Source: Paracoccus isoporae
GTDB lineage: Bacteria; Pseudomonadota; Alphaproteobacteria; Rhodobacterales; Rhodobacteraceae
NCBI RefSeq assembly: GCF_900101865.1
Contig: NZ_FNAH01000006.1
Location: 175,048-239,047 of the forward strand
Direction of reading: 5' to 3'
DNA: 64,000 nucleotides
Below are positions 28,216-38,133 of this stretch, in pieces. The notes under the pieces are model-generated. The model made no database searches, had not been told where the DNA came from, and saw only the letters and a list, made by a program, of their open reading frames with translations. Each line of letters opens with the position of its first letter. The first letter of the stretch is position 1. Both the position numbers and the translations under genes were made by a program.

Positions 28216-29693
28216 CTGCCCTTGGGCTTCTGCCGGTTCTTGTGCTTGGACAGCGCACCAGACTGGCTGATCTTCTCGGCCTTGTGGCGATAGGGGTTGG
28301 CCTTGCCCTGATCGCGGAAGAAAATGCGGATTGGCGTGCCCGGCATGTCGAAATCCATCCGCAGCCCGTTGACCAGATAGCGGTGATAGCTGTCCGGGAT
28401 CTTGTCGGTATGGGTGGATTTCACCACGAAGGCCGGCGGACGGGTCTTGACCTGGGTCATGTAGCGCAGCCGGATGCGCCGGCCGCCCGGCGCGGGGGGC
28501 GGATGGGCCTCGGTCATCGCTTCGAGCCACTGGTTCAGCTTCGAGGTCGAGACCCGGCGGTTCCACACCGCATAGGCCTGCATGATCGCGTTGTGCAGCC
28601 GGTCCAGCCCCTTGCCGGTCCGCGCCGACACCGTTACCAGCGGTGCCCCCTTCAACTGTGGCAAAAGCCGCTCGAAGGATTGCCGCAGCTCCTTCAGCTT
28701 TTCGGGCTTGTCCTCTTCCAGATCCCATTTATTCGCCGCAACCACGACGGCCCGCCCCTCGGTCTCGGCCAGATCGGCGATGCGCAGATCCTGCTGCTCG
28801 AACGGGATCGCGACATCCAAGAGGACCACAACGACCTCGGCAAAGCGGACCGCGCGCAGCCCGTCCGCGACCGACAGCTTCTCCAGCTTGTCGACCACCC
28901 GGCCGCGCTTGCGCATCCCGGCCGTGTCGAAAATCCGCATCGGCGTGCCCATGAACTCGGCCCGGACCGAGATCGCGTCGCGGGTGATCCCCGCCTCCGG
29001 GCCGGTCAGAAGCCGGTCCTCGCCCAGGATCTTGTTGATGAGCGTCGATTTGCCCGCATTCGGTCGCCCGATCACCGCCAGTTGCAGCGGTCTCGCATCT
29101 GTCGGCATCCAGTCGGGCGCGGAGTCCTCGTCGAACTCCGCATCCTCGGGCAGATCCACATCCACCGCCGGCTCGTGGACCGCATTCTGTGCCGACAGCT
29201 CCGCCGCAAGCGGCTTCAGCGCGGCATAGATATCCTCCATCCCCTCGCCATGTTCGGCAGAGATGCGCAGCGGCTCGCCCAGGCCCAGCGAATATGCCTC
29301 CATCGCCCCGGCCTCCCCGGCGCGGCCTTCGGATTTGTTGGCGGCCAGGATGACGTGCTTGGCCCGCCTGCGCAGGATATCAGCGAAATACTCATCCGCC
29401 GCCGTCACCCCGGCGCGCGCGTCGATCACGAACAGCGCCACATCGGCCTCGTCCACCGCGCGCTCGGTCAGGCGGCGCATCCGGCCCTGCAGGCTGTCAT
29501 CCTCGGCCATCTCCAGCCCGGCGGAATCCACCACGATGAAACGCAGATCGCCCAGACGTCCCTGCCCTTCGCGCAGGTCGCGCGTCACCCCCGGCTGGTC
29601 ATCGACAAGCGCCAGACGCTTGCCGACCAGCCGGTTGAACAGGGTCGACTTGCCGACATTGGGCCGGCCCACAATGGCGAGGGTGAAGCTCAT
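28212..29693 (-). CDS. der: ribosome-assembly GTPase Der (EngA)
   Basis: 493 aa with two tandem GTPase domains: G1 GRPNVGKS (9-16) and GRPNAGKS (209-216), with DSAGL and DTAGM switch-2 motifs and NKSE/NKWD G4 motifs. A C-terminal KH-like domain follows. Needed for 50S maturation. The linker between the GTPase domains is acidic. The tail after the KH domain is basic. ATG overlaps the bamB stop (ATGA), giving a bamB-der unit. Confidence 0.96.
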   Translation of the reverse strand: MSFTLAIVGRPNVGKSTLFNRLVGKRLALVDDQPGVTRDLREGQGRLGDLRFIVVDSAGLEMAEDDSLQGRMRRLTERAVDEADVALFVIDARAGVTAADEYFADILRRRAKHVILAANKSEGRAGEAGAMEAYSLGLGEPLRISAEHGEGMEDIYAALKPLAAELSAQNAVHEPAVDVDLPEDAEFDEDSAPDWMPTDARPLQLAVIGRPNAGKSTLINKILGEDRLLTGPEAGITRDAISVRAEFMGTPMRIFDTAGMRKRGRVVDKLEKLSVADGLRAVRFAEVVVVLLDVAIPFEQQDLRIADLAETEGRAVVVAANKWDLEEDKPEKLKELRQSFERLLPQLKGAPLVTVSARTGKGLDRLHNAIMQAYAVWNRRVSTSKLNQWLEAMTEAHPPPAPGGRRIRLRYMTQVKTRPPAFVVKSTHTDKIPDSYHRYLVNGLRMDFDMPGTPIRIFFRDQGKANPYRHKAEKISQSGALSKHKNRQKPKGS

Positions 29694-31045
29694 CGGAACG
29701 CGTAAAGCCGGCCGTCTTGCCCGGTGACATAGAGCACCCCGCCGGCCACCACCGGGGCGGTGGCGGCCCCGCCCGGGATCGCCGCCTGCCCGACCAACTG
29801 GCCGGAGGCCGGATCGAAGGCACGCAGCAGCCCGTCAGACGAGGCCACGAACAGCCGCCCGCCGGCCAGGATCGGTCCGTAATGGGCATAGATCCGGTCC
29901 TGCTTGCGGATGCGCTCATCCTCGTACCACGGCAGGTTGCGGCCCCAGACCACGGCGCCGCTCGCGGCGTCCAGCCGGATGAGCTGGTTTTGGTCGTTCA
30001 CGGCAAAGATCGCATTTCCGGCGACGACGACCGGCGACATCGCGCCCTGCCGGGCCGACCACAGCTCGGCCCCGGTCATCCGGTCGAAGGCGGCAATCCG
30101 GCCCGAGGAGGTGCCGGCATAGACCACCTCGCCCGCGATGACCGGCTCTCCGGTCACGTCGCGGATATAGGCGGCGGCGCGGCCGGTCCGGTTGCCGGCG
30201 ACCTGCGCCGACCACCGCTCGGCCCCGGTTTCGCGGTCCGCCGCGAGAAGCTGGCCGGAGGAGAACGGGAAGATCACCAGATCCCCCTGCACGGCCGGCG
30301 CGGCCACGCCGATAATGGCAGTCGGCTGCGGGATGCCCGCCACCTGCCACAGCAGCTTGCCGTCCGAGGCCCGGATGGCGAAGCCCTCGGCGCTGCGGGT
30401 GGTGACATAGACCACGCCGTTCTCGACGGTCGGCGAGCCTGCAACCGGCGCGCCGGTCCGTTGACGCCACAACACGCCCCCGCTCGCAGCATCGAGCGCC
30501 ACCACCTCGCTGTTGCCGGTGGTCACGAAAACCCGTCCCGCCTCATAGGCGATGCCGCCGCCCGAGACGCTGGCGGCGCGCCCGCCGGTCGGGGTCAGAT
30601 CGGTTGACCAGGCCCGGCCACCCGACAGCGCCGTCGCCGTCACGCCGGTCTGGCTGTCGAGGGTGAAGATCCGCCCGCCTGCCACGATCGGATCGGCCGT
30701 GATCCGGTGACGCTTGCCACCCGGCAGTCCGATCGGCACCGCGAAGACCTGCTGCAGGCCAGAACCAAGCGCGACATGGCCGCTGAGATGCGCGGCGTTG
30801 CCGGCGCGATGGGTCCATTCCGTATTCCCCCGCACCGCGGGCAGGCGCAATGCCCCCGATACGGTCATGGGCTGCTCCACCGCCGGTCCGTCGGGCGAGG
30901 TCACGGCGCGCGGATCCAGCCGCGGTCCGGGCAGCGGCACCTCGCGCTCGCTGCATCCGGCCAGGATCAGCCCGGTCAGCAGCGCGGCGCAGCCGGGGCG
31001 CAGCAGGGAACGGGGCAGCAGGGCGGCTCGGGTCTGAAACGTCAT
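29690..31045 (-). CDS. bamB: outer membrane assembly lipoprotein BamB
   Basis: 451 aa. Lipoprotein signal with lipobox LAGC (C31). The body is an eight-bladed PQQ-like beta-propeller with recurring GRxFxxD/G and A-x-D-x-x-x-G-x-x-x-W blade motifs. Part of the BAM complex inserting outer-membrane beta-barrels. Gene order yfgM-bamB-der matches the conserved bacterial cluster. Confidence 0.9.
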   Translation of the reverse strand: MTFQTRAALLPRSLLRPGCAALLTGLILAGCSEREVPLPGPRLDPRAVTSPDGPAVEQPMTVSGALRLPAVRGNTEWTHRAGNAAHLSGHVALGSGLQQVFAVPIGLPGGKRHRITADPIVAGGRIFTLDSQTGVTATALSGGRAWSTDLTPTGGRAASVSGGGIAYEAGRVFVTTGNSEVVALDAASGGVLWRQRTGAPVAGSPTVENGVVYVTTRSAEGFAIRASDGKLLWQVAGIPQPTAIIGVAAPAVQGDLVIFPFSSGQLLAADRETGAERWSAQVAGNRTGRAAAYIRDVTGEPVIAGEVVYAGTSSGRIAAFDRMTGAELWSARQGAMSPVVVAGNAIFAVNDQNQLIRLDAASGAVVWGRNLPWYEDERIRKQDRIYAHYGPILAGGRLFVASSDGLLRAFDPASGQLVGQAAIPGGAATAPVVAGGVLYVTGQDGRLYAFR

Positions 31046-31052
31046 CTTCGGC

Positions 31053-31805
31053 TCACTCCGGGTCTTGGGTCACGCCTGCGGGGGCGGCTGCGGCCGGCTG
31101 GGTGTCGGCGCCCTGGGGCACCGCCGCGGCATTGGCAACGGCGGGCGGCATGGCCGGATCGACGCCGGGCTCGCCGCCTAGGGTAATCATCAGCTCGGTC
31201 AACCGCTGGTTTAGCGCCTGGCTGACGCCTTCTTCGGCCTGGATCTCGCGGATCAGGACTAGCGCATCCTGCGACCTTTCGGCGGCGGCAAGCGCCACGG
31301 CCTTCTGCTCCAATGCCAGCAAGCGGAACGGTGCGCCGGGTTTCGACAGTTCCGACAGCGCCGCGTCACGGGCGGCAGGATCCATCTGATCGCCCTGTGC
31401 CAGCACCGCCTTCAGCCGCGCCAGATCACGCAGCACCGGATCCTCCGCCGCCGAGACCGCCGCCTCGAGCCGCGCCGCTGCCACCTCCTGATCGCCGCCT
31501 TCAACCGCCGCGCCAGCCGCCAGCAGATCGCCAAGCGCAGCCCGGTCGGGGTTTCCGCCCGCATCGAGGGCCGCAAGCTGTGCCACCGTGTCCTCGGATT
31601 GCTGCGCCGCAAGCACCGCATCGCCCCAGGCCTGCGCCTGCGCACGGTCGCGCGACGCGTCATATTCCCGCCACGCCGCGCCGCCCACGATCACCGCGAT
31701 CACCAGCATCCCGATCCAGCCATAGCGGCGGAACAGCGCAAACAACCGGTCGCGCCGGACCTCTTCGGTCACTTCATCGATGAAACTGTCGCTCTCGTGG
31801 CTCAT
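31053..31805 (-). CDS. YfgM-like TPR protein (periplasmic chaperone of the Sec translocon)
   Basis: 250 aa: cytoplasmic N-terminus, one TM helix (WIGMLVIAVIVGGAAW, ~30-45), then a TPR-like periplasmic domain and an Ala/Pro-rich tail (~205-250). YfgM associates with SecYEG and PpiD. First gene of the yfgM-bamB-der run, 7 bp before bamB. Confidence 0.78.
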   Translation of the reverse strand: MSHESDSFIDEVTEEVRRDRLFALFRRYGWIGMLVIAVIVGGAAWREYDASRDRAQAQAWGDAVLAAQQSEDTVAQLAALDAGGNPDRAALGDLLAAGAAVEGGDQEVAAARLEAAVSAAEDPVLRDLARLKAVLAQGDQMDPAARDAALSELSKPGAPFRLLALEQKAVALAAAERSQDALVLIREIQAEEGVSQALNQRLTELMITLGGEPGVDPAMPPAVANAAAVPQGADTQPAAAAPAGVTQDPE

Positions 31806-31973
31806 GTCGTCCCGCCTTGTGCTCGCCGCCCCTTATAGCCCAGACACCGCACGGGACAAGCCGAACGGCATGCGGCGCGAACCGGGCCGTGGGTCGCCGG
31901 GCGGCGCGCCCGCCCACTTGACCTTCGCAGCCGGGACGGGTTTGGAAAGACCCGGACCAGAAGGAGCCTCGAG

Positions 31974-32546
31974 ATGCGCCTTACCGCAGACCAGATCACC
32001 CCGCTTTTCACGCGCGACGGTGCCTATCTTTGCGCGCGATGGGGACGTCCCGTGGCGCCGGTGATCTTCGGACTGGCCGACGAGTCACTCGACGTCTTCC
32101 GCGCCGCGATCCGCGCGGTCTATGCCCATGCCGGGCAGGAACTGGCCGAGACCGATCCCGAATCCGGCGCGAACCTGATGATGTTCTTCTGCCGCGATTG
32201 GCCCGAGCTTGACGGCATCCCCGATCTCGACCGGCTGACCGGACAGCCCGGCATGATCGCTCGGCTGACCGACGCCGGGGCCGAGCATTACCAGATGTTC
32301 CGCTTCGACGCCCACGGCGCCATCCGCGCCTGTTTCAGCTTCGTGCGCATGGATGGCGCTCTGGCGGATGCGCATCCCGCCGCCTTGGCAGAGACGCTTG
32401 CCGTGCGCTCCACCCTGACATTTGCGCATGAGGTGACGGCGTCGGAGCAGCTCGCCCGGCTGATCCGTGCCGCCTATGATCCGGTCATGCCGCCCGTCGC
32501 GCGCGATCCCAGCCATGCGCTGCGCCTCGCCGCCCGGCTGGCCTAG
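31974..32546 (+). CDS. conserved hypothetical protein
   Basis: 190 aa, soluble, no signal peptide. It appears intact and well-coded, with AGG-AG upstream of the ATG (GAAGGAGCC). I do not recognise a family; the small regular alpha/beta composition gives no catalytic motif. The stop shares CTAG (32543-32546) with the convergent marR stop. Confidence 0.65.
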   Translation: MRLTADQITPLFTRDGAYLCARWGRPVAPVIFGLADESLDVFRAAIRAVYAHAGQELAETDPESGANLMMFFCRDWPELDGIPDLDRLTGQPGMIARLTDAGAEHYQMFRFDAHGAIRACFSFVRMDGALADAHPAALAETLAVRSTLTFAHEVTASEQLARLIRAAYDPVMPPVARDPSHALRLAARLA

Positions 32547-33007
32547 TCGCTTTCCAGCCGGTCGCGCAGCGCGCGCAGCACCGGCAGGGCGGCCCGCACC
32601 CGCTCCGCCCCGATATCGGCCACCACGTCGGACATGGCCGGCAGGATCGCCGCAAGCGCGGCATCCCGCGCCCGCCGCCCGGCCGGGCTGATCGAGACGA
32701 ATTTGCGCCGCGCATCGTCCCAGTCGGGCCGGATATGGACATGCCCGGCCCATTCCAGACGGGCCAGCGTGTTGGTCATCGCCCCGCGGGTGACGTGAAA
32801 CGCCTCGGCCAGTTGCGCGGGCGTGCGCTCTTCCGAGACATGGGCCAGCAGGTTCAGCACAGAGAAATGCGAGATCTGCATCCCGTTGGGCAAGGTCCGC
32901 CCGATCATCGCCCGCGCCAGTTGCTCCACCACCAGAACCTCGGCAAACAGACTCGCCGCGACAGAGGCGCGGGCAGTGTCGTCAGCGGCGGCGGTCAGGT
33001 CGGTCAC
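32543..33007 (-). CDS. MarR family transcriptional regulator
   Basis: 154 aa winged-helix regulator: LAEAFHVTRGAMTNTLARLE is the recognition region, followed by the wing (VHIRPDWDDARRKFVSISPAG). GTG start, overlapping the TGA of the upstream nitrilase gene by 4 bp, so it is translated with grxC-nitrilase. Its target is unknown; the redox neighbour suggests stress response, as in many MarR proteins (inference). Confidence 0.88.
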   Translation of the reverse strand: MTDLTAAADDTARASVAASLFAEVLVVEQLARAMIGRTLPNGMQISHFSVLNLLAHVSEERTPAQLAEAFHVTRGAMTNTLARLEWAGHVHIRPDWDDARRKFVSISPAGRRARDAALAAILPAMSDVVADIGAERVRAALPVLRALRDRLESD

Positions 33008-33855
33008 GGAAGCAAGAATTCCTGTTCGGCGTGGATGGCGGGAATGCGCGAACGTGCCTTGTCAACCTCCTCCAAGTCAAGCGAAACGACGCGGCTGCCG
33101 ACAACTTCCCCTGCGTCCACAAGCACTTCACCCCAGGGCGCGACCGCAAGGCTGTGGCCATGGCTGCGCCGCGCCCGCTGCCCGGAGCCGTGTTCCGCCG
33201 CATGGGTTCCGCATTGGGCAGGGGCCAGGACGAAACATCCCGTCTCGATCGCGCGGGCCCGCAACAGCACCTCCCAATGCGCGGCACCCGTGGTGTCGTT
33301 GAAGGCTGCGGGAACCGTCAGCACGGCAGCGCCCGCCCGGCCGAGCGCACGGTAAAGCTGTGGGAAGCGCAGATCATAGCAGACGCTTAGCCCGATCGGC
33401 ACCGGCCCCGCCGCCATCACCGCCCTGCTGCCCGGCCGATACGCCTTCGATTCGCGGTAGCTCTCGGTCTCGGAGATGGTGACGTCGAACATGTGGATCT
33501 TGTCATATCGCGCCGCGATCCTGCCATCCGGCGCAATCAGGAAACTGCGATTGACGAAGCGCGTCTCGTCCGCATCGTCGGATTTCAGCGCCAGCGAGCC
33601 GATCAGCAGCCATATGCCCAGATCCGCCGCTTGCGCGCGCAGCGCGGCCAGCGTGGGGTCCGCCCCTTCCGGCCGCAGCACCTCCTGCTGCCAGCGGCGA
33701 TGCGACGAGCTGATGTTGGTGCATTCGGGCGTCAGAACCAGCGACGCGCCCTGCCCCGCGGCCTCGGCGATCAGGGACATCGTGTCCGGCAGGTTCGCGG
33801 CCGGGTCATCCCCGACCGAAAGCTGCACGAGACCTGCCACCAGCCGCGCGGTCAT
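33004..33855 (-). CDS. carbon-nitrogen hydrolase (Nit/omega-amidase-like)
   Basis: 283-aa nitrilase-superfamily enzyme with triad E44 (LTPECTN), K119 (RYDKIHMFDV) and C159 (GLSVCYDLRFP). The sequence resembles Nit1/Nit2-type amidases, which hydrolyse deaminated glutathione or omega-amides. It lies 3 bp after the glutaredoxin stop; the glutaredoxin-Nit neighbourhood supports glutathione repair. Confidence 0.87.
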   Translation of the reverse strand: MTARLVAGLVQLSVGDDPAANLPDTMSLIAEAAGQGASLVLTPECTNISSSHRRWQQEVLRPEGADPTLAALRAQAADLGIWLLIGSLALKSDDADETRFVNRSFLIAPDGRIAARYDKIHMFDVTISETESYRESKAYRPGSRAVMAAGPVPIGLSVCYDLRFPQLYRALGRAGAAVLTVPAAFNDTTGAAHWEVLLRARAIETGCFVLAPAQCGTHAAEHGSGQRARRSHGHSLAVAPWGEVLVDAGEVVGSRVVSLDLEEVDKARSRIPAIHAEQEFLLP

Positions 33856-33858
33856 GGC

Positions 33859-34116
33859 TCAGGCAGCCAGCAGCGTGTCGAGCTTGCCGGATTTGTCGAG
33901 CTCGAAGAGATCATCCGCGCCCCCGATCCCCTGGCCGTCGATGAAGATCTGCGGCACGGTCCGGCGGCCCCCGGCGCGCTCGGTCATGGCATCGCGCAAG
34001 TCGGGATCGCGGCTGACATCGACCTCGCGAAAGCTGACCGATTTCTCGTTCAGCAGCCGCTTGGCGGCGTGGCAATAGGGGCAGGTCGGGGTGGTGTAGA
34101 TTTCTACGCTGGCCAT
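33859..34116 (-). CDS. grxC: glutaredoxin 3
   Basis: 85 aa. Active-site C12-P-Y-C15, TVPQIFIDGQGIGGADDL for glutathione binding with the cis-Pro. Reduces disulfides with glutathione in the cytoplasm. Operon order grxC-nitrilase-marR. Confidence 0.95.
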   Translation of the reverse strand: MASVEIYTTPTCPYCHAAKRLLNEKSVSFREVDVSRDPDLRDAMTERAGGRRTVPQIFIDGQGIGGADDLFELDKSGKLDTLLAA

Positions 34117-34218
34117 GATGATCCTCGATATGTGTTGACCCGCTATCTAGGTCGGCGCGGCCATGATTTCCAGCATTCGGGGGCGTTTTGTCTGAACATT
34201 TGGGCGGGCGGTCCGTTC

Positions 34219-34968
34219 CTACTCCTTCACCGCCCGCGCCAGCACCGCGGCCAGAACCGGCCCGGATGCGGCGTCCCGCAACGCCTCCGCCGCAGCGCTC
34301 ATCGTCGCGCCGGAAGCCATCACGTCATCGACCACCAGGATCGGCCGGCCGGCAATCTGGTCGCGATAGCGCGCCGACACGGCCAGGGCGCCGCGCAGAT
34401 TCTCAAACCGCTCCTCCGCCGTGCGGTGATCCTGCGCCACGGTCGGCCTGCTGCGCACCAGCAATCCGGGACAATTCTGGACCGAATGCCGACGCGCCAG
34501 TTGCGCGGACAGCAGCCCCGCCTGGTTGTATTTCCGCAACAGCAGGCGGCGCGGATGTAGCGGGACCGGGGCGACGATCAGTCCGGGCCGGATCAGCGGC
34601 GTCACCACGCGCGCCAGCCACTGGCCGAGCGGCGCCGCCAGATCCGGCCGGTCGCCATGTTTCAGCGCCAGCACCAGGCTGCGCCCGACCCCGCGATAGG
34701 TGATGGCCGCGCGCCCCTGCTCCCAGGGCCGCGCCGCCGACAGGCAGTCATCGCAGCGCAAATCCGCCTCACCCTCGTCCTCGCCCGGCAGCGGCACGCC
34801 GCAGATGTGGCAGGCGCAGCCGGTGATGAACTCGCAATCGCGCCAGCATTCCGGGCAGAGCGCGCCGTCCTGATCCACCCCCACGGAGCAGGACAGGCAT
34901 TGCGGCGGATAGACGAGCCGCAATGCGCCTTTTATCGCCGCGGGAAGATAATTAAGACTTGGCCCCAT
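34219..34968 (-). CDS. comF: ComF family phosphoribosyltransferase-like protein
   Basis: 249 aa. An N-terminal zinc finger (CLSC, CPEC, CHIC, CDDC pairs at about residues 23-90) precedes a type I PRTase domain with the PRPP motif ILVVDDVMASGAT. LLRKYNQAGLLSAQLAR is the ComF signature. Needed for DNA uptake in naturally competent species; in others of uncertain role. The ATG at 34968 overlaps the ATG of the divergent methyltransferase by two bases. Confidence 0.88.
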   Translation of the reverse strand: MGPSLNYLPAAIKGALRLVYPPQCLSCSVGVDQDGALCPECWRDCEFITGCACHICGVPLPGEDEGEADLRCDDCLSAARPWEQGRAAITYRGVGRSLVLALKHGDRPDLAAPLGQWLARVVTPLIRPGLIVAPVPLHPRRLLLRKYNQAGLLSAQLARRHSVQNCPGLLVRSRPTVAQDHRTAEERFENLRGALAVSARYRDQIAGRPILVVDDVMASGATMSAAAEALRDAASGPVLAAVLARAVKE

Positions 34969-35812
34969 GATCTCCGCATCCCGACCCCCAAACCCAGCAG
35001 GGCGGCCGAACCGGCTGACCGACCCGGCCGCACTGGCACGCAACCGGCTGCGGGCGCTCAGGCTCGGCCCGGCCGAACCGCTGCACCGGATCGCGGCTGA
35101 CGAGCTGCATGATAGGCTCCAGGAGGTTAACAGAAGCTTTCGGAGCATCGCCGTCGTCACACCCTGGCCGGAGTTGTGGGCAGGCTATGTCCCGGACGCG
35201 CAGATTCGGCCCGATACCGAGCGGCTGGACCTTCCCGGCGATCTCGATCTGGTCATCCACGCCATGGGGCTTCACTGGGCCGACGACCCCGTGGGACAGA
35301 TCGTGCAATGCGCCCGTGCGCTGAAGCCGGACGGGCTGTTCATCGCGGTGTGTCCGGGCGGCGACACGCTCAGGGAGTTGCGCGAGGTCCTGATGCAGGC
35401 CGAGATCGCGGTGACGGGCGGTCTCTCGCCGCGGGTGCTGCCGATGGGCGAGATCCGGGATCTGGGCGGGCTGCTGTCGCGGGCCGGGCTGGCCCTGCCG
35501 GTGGCCGATCACGTCACGATCCCGGCCAGCTATCGCGACCTGTTCCACCTGGCCGCCGATCTGCGCGCGATGGGAGAGACGAACGCGCTTGCCGACCGGC
35601 TGCGTGTTCCGACACGGCGCGAGGTCTTTGCGCGGGCCGCCGCCGATTACGCCGTCACCCATCCCGACCCGGACGATTCGTCGCGGATCATCGCCACATT
35701 CGATCTGGTATTCCTGACCGGCTGGGCCCCGGATGCCGGTCAGCAGAAACCGCTCCGGCCCGGCTCGGCCAAGATGCCGCTTGCCGCGGCGCTGAATGCG
35801 AGGAAGACATGA
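34967..35812 (+). CDS. SAM-dependent methyltransferase (BioC/NDUFAF5-like)
   Basis: 281 aa. DLVIHAMGLHWADDPVGQIVQCARALKPDGLFIAVCPGG covers motifs II-III of a class I methyltransferase; the DxGxG motif is degenerate here, as in NDUFAF5-type relatives. Rhodobacterales encode this protein beside comF. Stop overlaps the hemH start (ATGA, 35809-35812). Confidence 0.75.
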   Translation: MISASRPPNPAGRPNRLTDPAALARNRLRALRLGPAEPLHRIAADELHDRLQEVNRSFRSIAVVTPWPELWAGYVPDAQIRPDTERLDLPGDLDLVIHAMGLHWADDPVGQIVQCARALKPDGLFIAVCPGGDTLRELREVLMQAEIAVTGGLSPRVLPMGEIRDLGGLLSRAGLALPVADHVTIPASYRDLFHLAADLRAMGETNALADRLRVPTRREVFARAAADYAVTHPDPDDSSRIIATFDLVFLTGWAPDAGQQKPLRPGSAKMPLAAALNARKT

Positions 35813-36837
35813 CATCCCAGCACCTGCCCGCCGACCACCCGAAGATTGCCCCGGCCAGAACCGGCATCCTGATTGCCAATCTGGGCACGCCGGATGGCTA
35901 TGATTACTGGTCGATGCGGCGCTATCTGAACGAATTCCTCTCCGACCGTCGCGTGATCGACCTGCCCCGCTGGAAATGGCAGCCGATCCTGCAGGGCATC
36001 ATCCTGACCAAGCGCCCCTTTTCTTCGGGCGAAAACTACAAGCTGATCTGGAACGAGGAGAAAGGCGAAAGCCCGCTGATGACCATCACCCGCAGCCAGA
36101 CCGAGGCGCTGCGCGCCCGCGCCGAGGCGGAATGGGGCGACAAGATGATGGTCGAATTCTGCATGCGCTACGGCAACCCCTCCACCCGCGAGGTGGTGCA
36201 GCGGATGGTCGAGGCCGGGTGTCGCCGGATCGTGTTCCTGCCGCTTTACCCGCAATATGCCGGGCCAACCTCCGCCACCGCCAACGACCAGCTTTTCCGC
36301 GCGCTGATGGATCAGACCTGGCAGCCGGCGCTGCGCACGGTCGAGCCGTATTTCGACCGGCCCGACTATATCCGCGCGCTTGCCCAATCGGTGCGCCGCG
36401 CCCTGGATGGCCGGATGCCCGCCCGGCTGGTGGCGTCCTATCACGGGATGCCGAAACGCTACCTGATGGAGGGCGACCCCTATCACTGCCAGTGCCAGAA
36501 GACCTCGCGCCTGCTGCAACAGGAGCTCGGCTGGCCGGACGGGGTGATCGACACGACCTTCCAGTCCGTCTTCGGCCGCGAGGAGTGGCTGCGGCCCTAC
36601 ACGGTGGAGCATGTGGCCGATCTGGCCCGCGCCGGCGTGACCGACATCGCCGTGATCTCGCCCGCCTTCGCCGCCGATTGCATTGAGACGCTGGAAGAGA
36701 TCAACGGCGAGATCCGCGAGAGTTTCGAGGCCGCGGGGGGCACGGATTTCACCTATATCCCCTGCCTGAACGACGATCCGGCCCATATCGAGGTGATGCT
36801 GGACGTGGTGCGCGAGAATATCTCGGGCTGGGTCTGA
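35809..36837 (+). CDS. hemH: ferrochelatase
   Basis: 342 aa. Inserts Fe2+ into protoporphyrin IX, the last haem step. N-terminal GILIANLGTPDG, catalytic H212 in ASYHGMPKRY, and FAADCIETLEEINGEIRE with the conserved glutamate. Cysteines in YHCQCQKT are common in this group. A much longer in-frame opening upstream is an artefact; 35809 is the family start and is coupled to the methyltransferase stop. Confidence 0.95.
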   Translation: MTSQHLPADHPKIAPARTGILIANLGTPDGYDYWSMRRYLNEFLSDRRVIDLPRWKWQPILQGIILTKRPFSSGENYKLIWNEEKGESPLMTITRSQTEALRARAEAEWGDKMMVEFCMRYGNPSTREVVQRMVEAGCRRIVFLPLYPQYAGPTSATANDQLFRALMDQTWQPALRTVEPYFDRPDYIRALAQSVRRALDGRMPARLVASYHGMPKRYLMEGDPYHCQCQKTSRLLQQELGWPDGVIDTTFQSVFGREEWLRPYTVEHVADLARAGVTDIAVISPAFAADCIETLEEINGEIRESFEAAGGTDFTYIPCLNDDPAHIEVMLDVVRENISGWV

Positions 36838-36937
36838 CCCCCGGCCCGAGTTCGCGCGACGGCGGCGTTCCGCGATCCGTTGCAGCCAAACCGCCGCCAG
36901 CCGCGTTGGACCAGATGAACGATGACAGGAGGATCAC

Positions 36938-37267
36938 ATGGCCGATCAGAAACTCGCCGATCGCAATTGCACGTCAGAGGCCGCTGCCCTGGAAGACGGC
37001 GCAGCGCGGTCGATGCTGCAAGACCTGAATGAGTGGGAGATCACCGGGGACGGAGAGGCGATCGAGCGCCGCTTCACCTTCAAGGGCTTCCTGAAGGCGG
37101 TCGAGATGGCGAACCTGGCCGCATGGCTCGGCAACAAGCAGGATCACCATCCCGATATCCGCTTCGGTTTCGGCTATTGCGAGGTGCGCTTCACCACCCA
37201 TGACGCGGGCGGGTTGAGCGAGAACGATTTCATCTGCGCAGCAAAACTCGACGCGCTCGTCGCCTGA
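36938..37267 (+). CDS. phhB: pterin-4a-carbinolamine dehydratase
   Basis: 109 aa. Recycles tetrahydrobiopterin after aromatic amino-acid hydroxylation. FTFKGFLKAVEMANLAAWLGNKQ and DHHPDIRFGFGYCEV hold the two catalytic histidines; GGLSENDFICAAKLD closes the fold. No phhA is nearby. AGGAGG-like site (ACAGGAGGATC) upstream. Confidence 0.93.
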   Translation: MADQKLADRNCTSEAAALEDGAARSMLQDLNEWEITGDGEAIERRFTFKGFLKAVEMANLAAWLGNKQDHHPDIRFGFGYCEVRFTTHDAGGLSENDFICAAKLDALVA

Positions 37268-37319
37268 TACGAACGGGGGCCATGACGGCCCATCGGTCAT
37301 GTCGCCATCGCCGCCGAGG

Positions 37320-37925
37320 CTAGATCAGCAGAACCTGTGTGCCGATCTTGGTCAGATCGTACATCTCCTTGATATGCTCATTATACAGACCGATGCAGCC
37401 ATTCGAGGATTTGCGGCCGATCTTGCGCGTATCATGGGTGCCGTGCAGGCGGTAATACTGCCAGCTAAACCACAGCGCATGGGTGCCCAGCGGATTATCC
37501 GGTCCCGGCGGTACGAAATCGGGCCATTCGGGATTGCGCTTTTTCATCTCCGGCGTCGGAGCCCAGCTCGGGCCGACGACCTTCTTGATGATTTCGGTCC
37601 GGCCCTTGCGGGTCAGATCCTCGCTCACCGGGATCGAGGACGGGTAGAGGCGATAGATGCTCTCATCCTCGGACCAGAAATGCACCGCGCGCGAAGTCAG
37701 GTCGCACAGGATCGCTCCATTGGTCAGGGTTTGGAAATAAGGCCGCCAGTCCTGGGCGCGAAAGCTGGAAATATTGCGGCGCTGATCGGCCGCGGCCTCA
37801 TATTGCACCCGCCCGGCATCCGGGGTCTGGGCAAGCGCCGGCGCAGCCAGCCCGCCCATGCCGAGCGCCATGGCCGAGGTCACGAAACTGCGGCGGCTGA
37901 AGCCGCCCTGTCTGGATCTGGTCAT
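37320..37925 (-). CDS. L,D-transpeptidase (YkuD domain), exported
   Basis: 201 aa. Tat-like signal (SRRSFVTSAMALGMGGLAAP). Catalytic region YRLHGTHDTRKIGRKSSNGCIGLYN with C177. It has the P-D-N-P-L-G-T-H-A-L-W motif of the ErfK/YbiS group. Start 37925 follows GCAGGAGAG. Second of three such enzymes in the window. Confidence 0.88.
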   Translation of the reverse strand: MTRSRQGGFSRRSFVTSAMALGMGGLAAPALAQTPDAGRVQYEAAADQRRNISSFRAQDWRPYFQTLTNGAILCDLTSRAVHFWSEDESIYRLYPSSIPVSEDLTRKGRTEIIKKVVGPSWAPTPEMKKRNPEWPDFVPPGPDNPLGTHALWFSWQYYRLHGTHDTRKIGRKSSNGCIGLYNEHIKEMYDLTKIGTQVLLI

Positions 37926-38069
37926 CTGTCTCTCCTGCTCGGGCCGTCTTGTGCGGCCTTGCAACTCATCGCTCAGCGATACGCCCGGCGGGATGTTCCG
38001 GGCAACTCAAACCGACGTCATCGCCCCAATTCCCCGGAGAAATGTGGTCAAAATCACGCATAATTGGCT

Positions 38070-38097
38070 TTGACGTGGCCCCGCCGCGCGGTAGATG
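38070..38097 (+). promoter_or_regulatory. probable promoter of the CAP-domain lipoprotein gene
   Basis: TTGACG (38070-38075), 16-bp spacer, TAGATG (38092-38097), 36 bp before the ATG at 38134. The -10 matches four of six positions. Confidence 0.4.
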
Positions 38098-38133
38098 GGG
38101 CGCAAACGACATGCAGATCGAGTTGAGGGCAGT

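Noticed and set aside
28242..29705. 487-codon plus-strand frame over der
   Set aside because: Antisense shadow; Der has both GTPase domains on the minus strand.
35176..35808. N-terminal extension of ferrochelatase
   Set aside because: Out-of-frame reading of the methyltransferase gene; family homology begins at 35809.
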